From UBA961 sp049317525 (GTDB lineage Bacteria > Bacteroidota > Ignavibacteria > Kapaibacteriales > UBA961): DNA of 64,000 nucleotides. Location of the stretch: positions 57,137 to 121,136 of the forward strand of contig JBMOIC010000004.1 in NCBI GenBank assembly GCA_049317525.1, written 5' to 3'. How positions within the stretch are numbered: position 1 is the first letter of the stretch; the number at the start of each line of letters is the position of its first letter. Positions 1-9,124 of the stretch are shown piece by piece. A program made the position numbers and the translations under genes. A model generated the notes under the pieces. The model was not told the DNA's origin and searched no databases. It saw nothing but the letters and a program-made list of their open reading frames with translations.

Positions 1-145
1 CTCTTAGTAATTCAGTTCTTCCTATTTCGAAATATGTTAAATAATTCCCATTGTATACAATACCCATTTTATCTGTATCTGCATATAATACCCTTACTTG
101 TGCAGTATGATATACTTTGAGAGAATCTGATAAACCTTTATTCAT
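1..145 (-). CDS. Acyl-CoA thioesterase, YbgC/FadM hotdog family (partial, N-terminus only)
   Basis: The reverse strand from 145 to the window edge translates from ATG as an open frame of 48 residues containing YADTDKMGIVYNGNYLTYFE, followed by a GRTELLR-like stretch. This is the N-terminal signature of 4-hydroxybenzoyl-CoA thioesterase/YbgC-type hotdog enzymes, with the conserved Asp of the Y-x-D-T-D segment. Such enzymes hydrolyse short acyl-CoA thioesters in the cytoplasm. The gene starts 6 bases after the parB stop and is probably the next gene of the same run. The C-terminal part lies outside the window, so the substrate cannot be judged. Confidence 0.8.
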   Translation of the reverse strand, partial: MNKGLSDSLKVYHTAQVRVLYADTDKMGIVYNGNYLTYFEIGRTELLR

Positions 146-151
146 ATTCAC

Positions 152-1066
152 TTAATCCACTTTAATGATGTCTAATAATCTTTGTAAATCATCAAAAGAA
201 TAAAAATCAATATGAAGAGATCCTTGTTCATTAGAAGATACATGTATTTTCACTTGAGTAGCAAAATGATCTCTTAATGTATCTTCTATGGATAAGATTG
301 CGGGGTTTGCTTTAGTAGAAATTGGATGATTACTTTTTTTACCTTTAGCAGAAATTGTATCAGATGACTTTGATGCATCTTTGATGATTTCTTCTGTTTT
401 TCTAACAGAATAATCATGCATTATAATTTCTTGACATAACTGTATTTGATCCTCTGGATTTGACAAACCAAGGAGTGCTCTTGCATGGCCATTGGAAATA
501 GCATGCAAAGCCAATTGCTGTTGAACAATTGATGGAAGTTTTAATAATCGTAAATAGTTAGAAATAGTGCTTCTATTTTTACCCACTTTTTGAGCTATTA
601 AATCTTGACTTAAAGAACATTCATCGATAAGTAATTGATACCCCATTGCAATTTCTATATCATTAAGATTTTCTCTTTGAACATTTTCTATTAATGCCAA
701 TTCGATCATCGCTTCATTAGAAGTAATATCTAAAATATAGGCAGGTATTTTATCTAAACCAGCTTCAATCGATGCTCGAATACGGCGTTCGCCAGATATT
801 AATTCATAACCATCATGTTGTCTGCGAACAGTAATTGGTTGAATAACTCCATGTTCTTTAATGGACTTAGATAATTCAGCCAAAGCAATAGGATCGAACA
901 TGATTCTTGGTTGAAATCGATTTGTTCTTACTTTGGTAATATCAACTAATGCAATAATTCCACTGTCATATCCATTATCATCTGATACAATGGATGTAAA
1001 TCCTTTTTGTATCGCAGATGGAATCAATGCACCCAAACCTTTTCCAAGACCTAATTGAGTTTTCAT
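152..1066 (-). CDS. parB: Chromosome-partitioning protein ParB (Spo0J/Noc family)
   Basis: 304-residue DNA-binding partition protein that loads at parS sites and works with ParA in origin segregation. The N-terminus has the LGKGLGALIP stretch typical of chromosomal ParB, followed by the GERRIRA motif of the CTP-binding ParB/Srx fold and a helix-turn-helix near QKVGKNRSTISNYL. A longer frame opens at 1096, but the ATG at 1066 matches the family start and lies 1 base after the parA stop, so I use it. It is downstream of parA in a parAB pair. I could not identify a convincing parS site in the window. Confidence 0.95.
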   Translation of the reverse strand: MKTQLGLGKGLGALIPSAIQKGFTSIVSDDNGYDSGIIALVDITKVRTNRFQPRIMFDPIALAELSKSIKEHGVIQPITVRRQHDGYELISGERRIRASIEAGLDKIPAYILDITSNEAMIELALIENVQRENLNDIEIAMGYQLLIDECSLSQDLIAQKVGKNRSTISNYLRLLKLPSIVQQQLALHAISNGHARALLGLSNPEDQIQLCQEIIMHDYSVRKTEEIIKDASKSSDTISAKGKKSNHPISTKANPAILSIEDTLRDHFATQVKIHVSSNEQGSLHIDFYSFDDLQRLLDIIKVD

Positions 1067-1067
1067 A

Positions 1068-1853
1068 TTAATTACTTTCAGGAACGATAAATCCATTTTT
1101 AATGAGAATTTCTTTTGCTAATTCTAAATAGTTCAATGCTCCAGAGCTAAATGCATCGTATAAAAGAATTGGTTTGCCATGACTAGGAGATTCTGATAAG
1201 CGTACATTTCTATTTATCAGGGTATTGAACACTTTATCTTCAAAATGTTTTTTTACTTCTTGAACAACCTGATTCGATAAGCGAAGTCTACTATCATACA
1301 TAGTTAATAAGATACCCTCTACATCTAATAAAGGATTTAGATGCTGTTTTACGATAGAAATAGTGTTTAATAATTGTCCTAAACCTTCTAAAGCATAATA
1401 TTCACATTGCACTGGAATCAATACAGAATGTGCTGCCGTTAAGGCATTTAATGTCAGAATTCCTAAGGATGGAGGGCAATCAATAATCACAAAATCATAA
1501 ATATCAGCAAGTGAATGCAATACATTCTTTAAAATATAATCGCGATCTTGCATTGATATCAATTCGATTTCTGCACCAACTAAATTGATATGAGATGGCA
1601 ATACATATAAATGTGGCATTTCACAAGGTAGCATAGCATTCTGTATAGGAATTTTACCAGCTAAAACTTCATAAATTGTTGAAGCTACTGTATTAGTATT
1701 GATGCCTAAACCATTAGAAGCATTAGCTTGTGGGTCCATATCTATTAAAAGCACAGTATGCTCTGCAGCAGCTAAAGATGCAGCTAAATTCACGGATGTT
1801 GTTGTTTTTCCAACGCCCCCTTTTTGATTAGCAACTGCGATAATTTTTGACAT
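1068..1853 (-). CDS. parA: ParA/Soj chromosome-partitioning ATPase
   Basis: 261-residue deviant Walker ATPase. The P-loop KGGVGKTT is at residues 11-18, the switch region LIDMDPQAN follows, and the Walker B-like IIDCPPSLG is clear. The length and the lack of an N-terminal DNA-binding extension fit the chromosomal Soj type. It binds nucleoid DNA in its ATP form and is stimulated by ParB. It is immediately upstream of parB with 1 base between stop and start, so the two are almost certainly co-transcribed and translationally coupled. Confidence 0.96.
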   Translation of the reverse strand: MSKIIAVANQKGGVGKTTTSVNLAASLAAAEHTVLLIDMDPQANASNGLGINTNTVASTIYEVLAGKIPIQNAMLPCEMPHLYVLPSHINLVGAEIELISMQDRDYILKNVLHSLADIYDFVIIDCPPSLGILTLNALTAAHSVLIPVQCEYYALEGLGQLLNTISIVKQHLNPLLDVEGILLTMYDSRLRLSNQVVQEVKKHFEDKVFNTLINRNVRLSESPSHGKPILLYDAFSSGALNYLELAKEILIKNGFIVPESN

Positions 1854-1860
1854 AATATTC

Positions 1861-2418
1861 CTAAACTTCAGGTATAAAACCGATGCTTAACCAATAATGA
1901 AGAAATGCATTTAACACTAAAGAATGTTGTATCATTCCAGAACGAATAAGTTCAGGAACCTGTTGAATTGGTATCAGAACTGTTTCAATATCTTCATGAG
2001 CATCAAAAGATATTTTGGATTTTAGCTGGCAATTTGTCCAAAGAAAACAATAACAAATATTATTCATAAATGCTGGATTTGGTTCTATCTCTGCTAATAA
2101 AACAGAGTCTCCGGTTCCTGCATATCCTGTTTCTTCAATACATTCTCTTTCTGCTGCTTGATATGGTTGCTCGCCTTTATCTATCAATCCGCCTGGAATT
2201 TCTAAAGAGATATCATCTTTTCCATGCCTGTATTGTCTTACAAAAACAACTTCACCATCTGATGTTAAGGGAATAATATTTACCCAATCAGGTGATTCCA
2301 ACACTACAAAATCGCTATTAGTTGATGTATCTGGATGTTTTCTTGTTACAATATGAGAAGAAAAGATTTTATAATCATGTTTACTACGCGCTGCTACGGT
2401 TTTCCATTTTGATATCAT
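1861..2418 (-). CDS. Nudix hydrolase, ADP-ribose pyrophosphatase-like
   Basis: 185 residues with a complete Nudix box: Gly77, Glu83, then the R91-E92-C-I-E95-E96-T-G98-Y core, matching GX5EX7REUXEEXGU. The upstream sequence with VFVRQYRHGK and LEIPGGLID resembles ADP-ribose/sugar-nucleotide pyrophosphatases of the NudF group, which hydrolyse nucleoside diphosphates linked to another moiety using Mg2+. Only the fold and chemistry are secure; the substrate is inferred. It sits 7 bases upstream of parA and 2 bases from the CDGSH gene, within the same tightly packed minus-strand run. Confidence 0.85.
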   Translation of the reverse strand: MISKWKTVAARSKHDYKIFSSHIVTRKHPDTSTNSDFVVLESPDWVNIIPLTSDGEVVFVRQYRHGKDDISLEIPGGLIDKGEQPYQAAERECIEETGYAGTGDSVLLAEIEPNPAFMNNICYCFLWTNCQLKSKISFDAHEDIETVLIPIQQVPELIRSGMIQHSLVLNAFLHYWLSIGFIPEV

Positions 2419-2419
2419 A

Positions 2420-2674
2420 TTATGCTTCTTGTGGAGGAGTTAATGATCTATGGCTTCCATCGCAAAAAGGTTTCTTTTCACTTAATTTACATGTACACCA
2501 ACCACATATTTTTTTATTTTCTATGGTTGTTTCTAATGGAGAAAATGAACTACCTTTATGTGATCCATCACAAAATGGTTGATTTTTAGACTTCCCACAA
2601 GTGCACCACCAATAAGTGCCAGGTTCCATTTCTAATTTTATTGATGAATATCCGCCGATTTCTGGTTTTTCCAT
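2420..2674 (-). CDS. Tandem CDGSH iron-sulfur protein
   Basis: 84-residue protein with two copies of the CDGSH [2Fe-2S]-binding motif. The first ligand set is Cys24, Cys26, Cys35, His39 and the second is Cys60, Cys62, Cys71, His75. Both have the full CxC...CDGSH pattern. Tandem CDGSH proteins of this size form a known family (mitoNEET-related, MiNT/CISD3-like) of small redox or Fe-S transfer proteins. There is no membrane anchor or signal peptide, so it should be cytoplasmic. It lies between argS and the Nudix gene. Its partner is not indicated by context. Confidence 0.92.
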   Translation of the reverse strand: MEKPEIGGYSSIKLEMEPGTYWWCTCGKSKNQPFCDGSHKGSSFSPLETTIENKKICGWCTCKLSEKKPFCDGSHRSLTPPQEA

Positions 2675-2686
2675 GTGTGTAATTCC

Positions 2687-4333
2687 TTACATTTTTTCTG
2701 GTGATGAAATGCCAAGAATGGCTAGTCCATTGTGAATAACTGTCTTGGTTATTAAAGCAAGATTAATTCTAGCTTGACTTATATTATGTTCTTCGCCTAT
2801 GATTCTGCAATCATGGTAAAATGAATGAAATGCAGATGCTGTTTCTCTTAAATATTCTGCTATAATTTGTGGCTCCATAGCATGTGCAGCTTTTAAGGTA
2901 GACTCTTCAAATCTTGATAATGCTGTTATCAGAGTTAATTCTGCAGGTGCTGTTAAAAAGCGTAATGGAGCATCTAAATTCGGTATTAATTCTTTATCTG
3001 CCGCATTAGATATCATCGAACAAATTCTGGCATGTACATATTGCAAATAGTATACTGGATTTTTATCATTTTGTTCTCTTGCTATATTTAAGTCAAATTC
3101 TAATTGAGTTTGAGCTCCGCGCATGATAAAAAAGAAGCGTACGATATCTGGACCAACTTCATCAATTAATTCATCTAAAGTATAACTTTTACCAGATCGC
3201 TTAGACATCTTTACTTGCTCCCCATTTTCCCATAAGGTAACAAATTGATAAATAAGAACTTTAAGCTTTTTGATATCATAATCTAAAGCCTTTAAAGCGG
3301 CTGTTACATCTGGAATTGTAGCAATATGATCTGCACCAAAAATATCAACAATAATATCATAATTTCTTTCGAATTTATTTCGGTGATATGCTATATCAGG
3401 TAATCTATATGTTGGCTCACCTGTTTGCTTTACAATAACTCTATCGGTTAACGATTCATCAATACGTGAGAAGTTAAACCAGGTTGCTCCATCTTTTTGA
3501 TAGCTTAATCCTTTTGTTTTCAACTCATTAAGCAAATTGTCAATAGTGCCATCATGATATAATGAATCTTCATTGAAATATGTATCTTGATGAATTTTCA
3601 TATTCTTCAATGTATTCAATATTGATGAAAAGCACCATTCTTCTCCAATTTTCCTGAAAGAAGATAAAATTTCATCAGATGGATCGGTATATTCTGATCC
3701 ATATAAATCAATAGCCTTTTGCGCAATATCTTTGATATAATCACCATGATATCCATCTTCTGGGAAGGGATACTCTGGTGTACCGCATAATTGACGATAT
3801 CGTGCAAATATTGATTTTGCAAGCATATTCATTTGATTACCAGCATTATTAAAATAGTATTCTCTGGTTACCTTATAACCAGCCCATTCTAATAAATTTG
3901 CAATCGTATCACCAATAGCCGCATTTCTACCATGCCCAAGATGTAATTTACCTGTTGGATTAGCACTAACATATTCTACATTAGCTGATTTTCCTTTGCC
4001 ATACTCTGTTTTTCCATAATCATTCCCTTTAAGGCGTATCGATTCAATTACATGATGAAATAAAGCTGGTTTTGCATAAATATTGATAAATCCGGCACCT
4101 GCAATTTGTACAGACTCTACAATATCATCTTCAAATACTAAAGCATTGATGATATCTTGAGCAATATCTGCAGGTTTCCTTTTTAGATGTCTTGCTAAAG
4201 TCATGGCTATATTTGTAGATAAATGGCCATGTTCAATTGTTTTTGGTATTTCAAAGACAAGAGGAACAATATTATGTGCATGAATAGAAATCAATGCTTT
4301 TTCGAATACTGGCGCAATTAATACATGCATCAT
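2687..4333 (-). CDS. argS: Arginyl-tRNA synthetase
   Basis: 548-residue class I synthetase charging tRNA-Arg. The HIGH signature is HLGHGRN at residues 131-137, preceded by SANPTGK, which is diagnostic for ArgRS. The KMSKR signature is present in VKMSKRSGK. The N-terminal domain covers about the first 100 residues, and the C-terminal DALR anticodon-binding region ends in GLAILGI, as usual. Length is normal for bacterial ArgRS. The gene is 12 bases upstream of the CDGSH gene and 3 bases downstream of rsfS, consistent with co-transcription. Confidence 0.97.
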   Translation of the reverse strand: MMHVLIAPVFEKALISIHAHNIVPLVFEIPKTIEHGHLSTNIAMTLARHLKRKPADIAQDIINALVFEDDIVESVQIAGAGFINIYAKPALFHHVIESIRLKGNDYGKTEYGKGKSANVEYVSANPTGKLHLGHGRNAAIGDTIANLLEWAGYKVTREYYFNNAGNQMNMLAKSIFARYRQLCGTPEYPFPEDGYHGDYIKDIAQKAIDLYGSEYTDPSDEILSSFRKIGEEWCFSSILNTLKNMKIHQDTYFNEDSLYHDGTIDNLLNELKTKGLSYQKDGATWFNFSRIDESLTDRVIVKQTGEPTYRLPDIAYHRNKFERNYDIIVDIFGADHIATIPDVTAALKALDYDIKKLKVLIYQFVTLWENGEQVKMSKRSGKSYTLDELIDEVGPDIVRFFFIMRGAQTQLEFDLNIAREQNDKNPVYYLQYVHARICSMISNAADKELIPNLDAPLRFLTAPAELTLITALSRFEESTLKAAHAMEPQIIAEYLRETASAFHSFYHDCRIIGEEHNISQARINLALITKTVIHNGLAILGISSPEKM

Positions 4334-4336
4334 TAT

Positions 4337-4834
4337 TTACTTATCCTTTGTATATCCACTACTTTGCTCTGCATATCGTGCAGGAATTCTTCGATTATTC
4401 TGTAAATCGTTAAGTAATGCAGTTTTAGCAGTTTTATTCATCTTTACTGCTTTACTTTCTTGAAGTGTATAAAAATCTGCTTCACTCCATAATTTTTCTA
4501 ATCGATAAAAATCTCTTGCATCTTTATGAAATACATGAACTACCACATCAAAATAATCTAGGATAACCCATTGTTTAGCATCCCATCCTTCGGATTTTGG
4601 AAGGCCTTGTCCAGCATCTTTTCCTGCTCTTTCCATTCCAGCAGATACAGCATCAACTTGAACTTCTGATAAACAAGAACATAGAACAAAATAGGTTGCC
4701 GGGGCACCTTCTACATCTGTTAGATCAAAGATCAAAATATCTTCAGCTTTTTTATCTTCTACCGCTCTAGCACAATATAAAGCATAAGCTTTGCTATGGG
4801 CAGCGTCTCTTTTTCTTTCAGTTTGAACTGACAA
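4337..4834 (-). CDS. rsfS: Ribosomal silencing factor RsfS (Iojap/YbeB family)
   Basis: 165 residues. The central part has the RsfS pattern: ILIFDLTDVEGAPATYFV, a WVILDYFDVVVHVF core and a following DARDFYRLEKLW segment. RsfS binds ribosomal protein uL14 and blocks joining of the subunits when nutrients are scarce. The family is usually about 105-130 residues; here the C-terminus carries an extra 35-40 residue basic tail (RRIPARYAEQ) that is variable in relatives. It lies 3 bases upstream of argS. Confidence 0.9.
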   Translation of the reverse strand: MSVQTERKRDAAHSKAYALYCARAVEDKKAEDILIFDLTDVEGAPATYFVLCSCLSEVQVDAVSAGMERAGKDAGQGLPKSEGWDAKQWVILDYFDVVVHVFHKDARDFYRLEKLWSEADFYTLQESKAVKMNKTAKTALLNDLQNNRRIPARYAEQSSGYTKDK

Positions 4835-4854
4835 AATAACTCTCCAAATAATAT

Positions 4855-4870
4855 AGCAGTAATAACTGCT
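4855..4870 (-). terminator. Small hairpin between gpmA and rsfS
   Basis: AGCAGT and ACTGCT form a perfect 6-bp inverted repeat around a 4-base loop, just after the gpmA stop and before the rsfS start. The run after it on the minus strand (ATATTATTT) is only moderately U-rich, so this may be a weak terminator or an attenuating/processing hairpin rather than a full stop. Confidence 0.35.
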
Positions 4871-4876
4871 GAATAA

Positions 4877-5491
4877 TCAATCATTCAATTGTTCTTTATG
4901 TAAAACCTTTAAGGTTTCATGTTCTAATGTATACACAATAGGTATAGCAGTTGGAATATTAAGCTCTAAAATATCTTCTTTAGACATCTTATCTAATTCG
5001 GCTATTAATGCTCTTAAAGAATTTCCATGAGCAGTAATAAGCACATTCTTTCCTTTTTGTAATTCAGGAATAATAGATTCATGAAAATATGGCAAAACTC
5101 TTTCTTGTGTCATCTTTAATGATTCTCCATTTGGCGGTGCTATATCATAGCTTCTTCTCCATACTTTCAGTTGATCTGATCCATATTCCTTTCCAATATC
5201 ATCCTTATTTAAGCCTTGTAGATCTCCATAATGTCTTTCATTAAGTTTTTCTGATCGATATGTAGGAATAGATTCAATACCAGCTTGTTTTAATGCGATT
5301 TCTGCAGTTCTTATTGCACGCATAAGTACCGAAGTAAAAACGATATCAATTGGATATTTCTGTAAAATATCTCCTGCATGTGTAGCTTCAATTTCGCCTT
5401 TTGCAGTTAAATCTATATCAACCCAACCTGTAAATTTATTTTCCAGATTCCATTGGGATTGGCCATGTCTTAATAGTATTAAATAAGGCAT
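4877..5491 (-). CDS. gpmA: 2,3-bisphosphoglycerate-dependent phosphoglycerate mutase
   Basis: 204 residues from the ATG at 5491, which precedes LILLRHGQS; an upstream ATG at 5542 would overlap the neighbouring hydratase and adds a non-conserved tail. The RHG motif with phospho-acceptor His9 is followed by WNLENKFTGW, diagnostic of dPGM. KLNERHYGDLQG and ITAHGNSLRALI supply the catalytic Glu and the second His. It interconverts 3- and 2-phosphoglycerate in glycolysis. The protein is at the short end of the family (E. coli has about 250 residues), as in several other lineages. Confidence 0.94.
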   Translation of the reverse strand: MPYLILLRHGQSQWNLENKFTGWVDIDLTAKGEIEATHAGDILQKYPIDIVFTSVLMRAIRTAEIALKQAGIESIPTYRSEKLNERHYGDLQGLNKDDIGKEYGSDQLKVWRRSYDIAPPNGESLKMTQERVLPYFHESIIPELQKGKNVLITAHGNSLRALIAELDKMSKEDILELNIPTAIPIVYTLEHETLKVLHKEQLND

Positions 5492-5507
5492 ATAAATAAT
5501 AGTATAA

Positions 5508-6296
5508 TTATGAATTATTCCATGTAGGTTTTCTTTTTTCAATAAAGGCTTTCATTCCTTCTTTTTGGTCTTCACTTGCAAAAAGCATATAAAAATTCTT
5601 GCGTTCAAATTCTAAGCCTGCTTCTAAGGTTGTACTATAGGATTTTAGTACCGATTCTTTTATAAGCCTTATAGCAATTGGGGCTTTAGATGCTATTTCT
5701 GTGGCTAAAGCAATTGCTTCTTGCAGATAGCCTGAAACAGGTACAACTCTATTAACTAAACCTAATCTCCACGCTTCATAAGCAGAAATCATGCGTCCGG
5801 TTAATGCCATTTCCATTGCTTGTGCTTTACCTACTATTCTAGTTAGTCTTTGGGTTCCACCTGCTCCTGGCATTACTCCAAGATTAATTTCTGGTTGACC
5901 AAACTGTGCAGTTTCGCTAGCAATTAACATATCACAATGCATAGCTAATTCGCATCCACCACCAAGTGCATATCCAGAAATTGCACCAATGAGGGGTTTT
6001 TTTAAGAGTCTAATTTTTTCCCATCTTGAGAATTGATCTCTTTCTAGCATGTCAATTGTTCCTGCATCAGACATTTCAGTAATATCTGCGCCAGCAGCAA
6101 ATGCTTTATCACTTCCATGAATAATCATGCATCTAATATCTGATTGATTATCAAAATATTGTAAAGCATCTACAATTTCAATCATGGTTTGTAAGCTTAA
6201 GGCATTTAGTACTTCGGGTCTATTTAATTGTACAATTCCTATACCTGGTTTAGGAATATATGTTTTAATACATGTGTATGTATTCATTGTGTTCAT
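5508..6296 (-). CDS. Enoyl-CoA hydratase (crotonase family)
   Basis: 262-residue crotonase-fold enzyme. The oxyanion-hole segments AFAAGADI and SGYALGGGCELAM are present, as are both catalytic acids: Glu in GGGCE and Glu in FGQPE, matching mitochondrial enoyl-CoA hydratase Glu144 and Glu164. The first part, VQLNRPEVLNALS, is typical. It hydrates 2-enoyl-CoA to 3-hydroxyacyl-CoA. It is not adjacent to the hydroxyacyl-CoA dehydrogenases at 51.9-53.6 kb, but together they would give two consecutive beta-oxidation or butanoyl-CoA steps. Chain-length preference cannot be read from sequence. Confidence 0.92.
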   Translation of the reverse strand: MNTMNTYTCIKTYIPKPGIGIVQLNRPEVLNALSLQTMIEIVDALQYFDNQSDIRCMIIHGSDKAFAAGADITEMSDAGTIDMLERDQFSRWEKIRLLKKPLIGAISGYALGGGCELAMHCDMLIASETAQFGQPEINLGVMPGAGGTQRLTRIVGKAQAMEMALTGRMISAYEAWRLGLVNRVVPVSGYLQEAIALATEIASKAPIAIRLIKESVLKSYSTTLEAGLEFERKNFYMLFASEDQKEGMKAFIEKRKPTWNNS

Positions 6297-6303
6297 AAAA
6301 TAT

Positions 6304-7539
6304 TTAAAGAAGTAAACCTGCTAATGTTGCAGTAAGTAAATTTCCTAGTGCTCCAGTAGCCATTGCTTTAAGTCCTAATTGCGCAATATCTTTTTTTCTA
6401 TGAGGAGCCATTTCACCAATTCCACCAATTTGAATTGCTATTGAACTAAAATTTGCAAAGCCACATAAAGCAAAACTAGCCATTCTAATTGTTTTGGGGT
6501 CTAATGATTGTTGTTTTATCATTTCTGATAAATCAGCATATGCGATAAATTCATTCAAACTTATTTTAGTACCAATAAGAGATCCAAAAGCTTGAGCATC
6601 TTGCGGGGGAACTCCTAAAATCAATGCAATGGGTGATAATAGCCATCCAAATAGTTGCTTTAAATCAACTGGAAAATTAATTCCATATTGAAATACTACT
6701 TCATGTATCCAATACATACAGCTATTTATACCTGCTACTAAAGCAATAAAAGCAATTAACATTGCAGCAATTCCAAGTGCTAATTTTATTCCGTCTGAAG
6801 CTCCATTTGCAGCTGCTTCTACTAAAGTATAACTATTGGCAAGTACAGGCTCTGGCAATTGATTGTGGTGTACTTGTAAAGATGGTACTACAATTTTAGA
6901 AAGCATTAATCCCGCTGGCGCAGCCATTACACTTGCGGTAATAAGAGATTCTGCAGGAACACCCATTTGTATATATCCTGCCATTACTCCACCTGCAATT
7001 GTAATAAAGCCTCCAACCATTATTGTGTTTAATTCAGATCGTGAAGCATTACCTAAATATGGTTTAATTAATAATGGTGCTTCAGTTTGACCTAAAAAAA
7101 TATTAGCTGAAGCAGATAATGATTCTATACCAGATGTATGTAATGTTTTACTCATGCACCAGCTCATTCCACGCACTATATATTGCATAATGCCAAGATG
7201 ATACATAATTGACATCACAGAAGAGAAAAATATAATCGCTGGTAACACTGTAAAAGCAAATTGAAATCCGAATGTTTGAGCAAATTCAGGTTTTACGATA
7301 TTCCCAAATAACATTTCAGATCCTTTAGATGCTAATCCTAAAAATGCTGTCACTGCATTTCCACAAACTCTTAATAAATGAATGCCAAATGGTATTTTAA
7401 GTACAAGAATACCTATTATAATCTGTAAAATAAGGCCTATACATACGATACGCCATGGAAATGCCTTTTTTTGTTCAGACATCAGCCAGCACAAAAATAT
7501 GATAAGAATTATTCCCAGAATACCGATAAAATGATTCAT
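6304..7539 (-). CDS. Concentrative nucleoside transporter (CNT/NupC family)
   Basis: 411-residue polytopic inner-membrane protein. It carries the CNT hallmark GQTEAPLLIKPYL, a SNAP-type gate segment with a VMAAPAGLMLSKI stretch, and a C-terminal region with CGFANFSSIAIQIGG. These proteins import nucleosides by Na+ or H+ symport. It sits 7 bases upstream of the enoyl-CoA hydratase gene and 3 bases downstream of the epimerase gene. That makes co-transcription likely but gives no obvious functional link. Nucleoside preference is not predicted. Confidence 0.93.
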   Translation of the reverse strand: MNHFIGILGIILIIFLCWLMSEQKKAFPWRIVCIGLILQIIIGILVLKIPFGIHLLRVCGNAVTAFLGLASKGSEMLFGNIVKPEFAQTFGFQFAFTVLPAIIFFSSVMSIMYHLGIMQYIVRGMSWCMSKTLHTSGIESLSASANIFLGQTEAPLLIKPYLGNASRSELNTIMVGGFITIAGGVMAGYIQMGVPAESLITASVMAAPAGLMLSKIVVPSLQVHHNQLPEPVLANSYTLVEAAANGASDGIKLALGIAAMLIAFIALVAGINSCMYWIHEVVFQYGINFPVDLKQLFGWLLSPIALILGVPPQDAQAFGSLIGTKISLNEFIAYADLSEMIKQQSLDPKTIRMASFALCGFANFSSIAIQIGGIGEMAPHRKKDIAQLGLKAMATGALGNLLTATLAGLLL

Positions 7540-7542
7540 AAG

Positions 7543-8529
7543 TTAAAGCCACTTATATTGTTGATACCATTCTACAGTTCTATAAATACCTTGTTCCAAA
7601 CTAATTTTTTGTTGCCAATTAAAGTGTTCTTTTGCTTTCTCTACGCTACAGATCCAATATGGCTGAATTATATCCATTCCTTTTTCATAATTGAGTACTG
7701 GTGGTTTAGTAGAAAATTTTCCCAAAAATTCTGATATTCCTGCTAAACCCATTACCACAGTATGTGGTACACGTATTGAAATCAAACTCTTTTTATTACA
7801 TGCCTGCTTTGTAATTTCTGCAATGGTATCCCAAGAATAAAATTCTTCAGAAGAAATAAAATAGATTTCGCCTATTGTATTATTGCTCATTGCGGCTTCT
7901 ATAATGCCTCTTGATAAATCAATTCCATGAATTAGACTTACCTTCTTTTTATCAAATCCAATCAATGGAGCTATTCCCCTATTAATTGCTTGAAAAAAAG
8001 TAAGCACTGCTGTATCACGTTCTCCATATACTGCAGGCGGACGCACAATTGTTATAGGCATATCATGCATATATGTTTCAACTATTTCCTCTGCTGCCTT
8101 TTTTGATCTACCATATGCTGTAATAGGTAATAATGGACTTTGCTCATTAACTGGGTTTTGTAATGATGCCGATGGGCCAGTTACAGTTTGACTACTTACA
8201 TGTAAAAATCGTTGAAGATTTGGAGCATACAGTTTTGCAGCTTCAAGTAAATTTTTTGTTGCATCACGATTACCAGCCATAAATTCTGCTTCATTTCTAG
8301 CTGCAGTTAATCCTGCTACGTGAATAATCATATCCATATCTTTTACTGCGCTTTGCAATGATTCTGGATTAGATAATGATGCATTAATAATAGAAAATGG
8401 TTTACCTTCTAACCATTGCATATTGCTTGTAGACCTAGCTATACAGTAGATATCTGCATCATAGTCTTGCAGTAAATCCGCAGTATGGCTTCCAATAAAG
8501 CCTGTAGCACCTGTTACTAATACCTTCAT
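7543..8529 (-). CDS. NAD-dependent epimerase/dehydratase family protein (extended SDR)
   Basis: 328 residues with a Rossmann N-terminus (LVTGATGFIGSHTADLL) and a catalytic YGRSK motif (Tyr-x3-Lys) preceded by a Ser/Thr-rich stretch HVSSQTVTGPS. This is the extended short-chain dehydrogenase fold used by sugar-nucleotide epimerases, dihydroflavonol-reductase-like enzymes and 3-beta-hydroxysteroid dehydrogenases. The NAD(P) binding and catalytic pair are clear, but the substrate is not. Start and stop lie within 3 bases of def and the nucleoside transporter gene. Confidence 0.85.
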   Translation of the reverse strand: MKVLVTGATGFIGSHTADLLQDYDADIYCIARSTSNMQWLEGKPFSIINASLSNPESLQSAVKDMDMIIHVAGLTAARNEAEFMAGNRDATKNLLEAAKLYAPNLQRFLHVSSQTVTGPSASLQNPVNEQSPLLPITAYGRSKKAAEEIVETYMHDMPITIVRPPAVYGERDTAVLTFFQAINRGIAPLIGFDKKKVSLIHGIDLSRGIIEAAMSNNTIGEIYFISSEEFYSWDTIAEITKQACNKKSLISIRVPHTVVMGLAGISEFLGKFSTKPPVLNYEKGMDIIQPYWICSVEKAKEHFNWQQKISLEQGIYRTVEWYQQYKWL

Positions 8530-8531
8530 TA

Positions 8532-9110
8532 TTAATCTTCTTCCTGAAATGTTATTAATTCTCCATTTGATAATATAATATCATATTCAGGAGAGATATC
8601 GCCACGTGAAATCTTTTTTAATTTATTTTGCATAAGTGTTTTACGAATACTAGAAAGTCTATCCGAAAAATAAATCCCATGTAAATGATCTATTTCGTGT
8701 TGTAAAACTCTTGCTAATAATCCATCAGCTTCGATTGTATGTTCTTTCATATTCTCATCCATAAATCGAACTTGTATGGCATCTGGCCTAATAACTGTAT
8801 CTCTAAGATATGGTAAGCTTAAACATCCTTCCTCAAAATCAGTATCTTCATCTGAATAATACAGAATTCTTGGATTAATGAGTGTAAGCGGCTTTGTTTT
8901 TTCATATCCTGACATGGGAGAAATATCGATAACAGTTAAAGATAATGGAGAACCTACTTGATTTGCAGCTAATCCGATACCATCAGCATGATGCATCGTA
9001 TGTTTCATATCAGCAATAAATGCTATCAAAGAATCATCTATTGAGTTAATGATATCGGCTTTTTTTCTCAGTATTGGATGATCATATACATAAATCGGTA
9101 AAATAGACAT
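8532..9110 (-). CDS. def: Peptide deformylase
   Basis: 192-residue metalloenzyme removing the N-formyl group from nascent proteins. All three motifs are intact: GIGLAANQVG at residues 44-53, EEGCLSLP at 93-100 with metal ligand Cys96, and HEIDH at 138-142 with two His ligands and the catalytic Glu. Length is normal. It stands in the minus-strand run, away from fmt, which is not in the window. Confidence 0.97.
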   Translation of the reverse strand: MSILPIYVYDHPILRKKADIINSIDDSLIAFIADMKHTMHHADGIGLAANQVGSPLSLTVIDISPMSGYEKTKPLTLINPRILYYSDEDTDFEEGCLSLPYLRDTVIRPDAIQVRFMDENMKEHTIEADGLLARVLQHEIDHLHGIYFSDRLSSIRKTLMQNKLKKISRGDISPEYDIILSNGELITFQEED

Positions 9111-9124
9111 AACATTCTTACTCT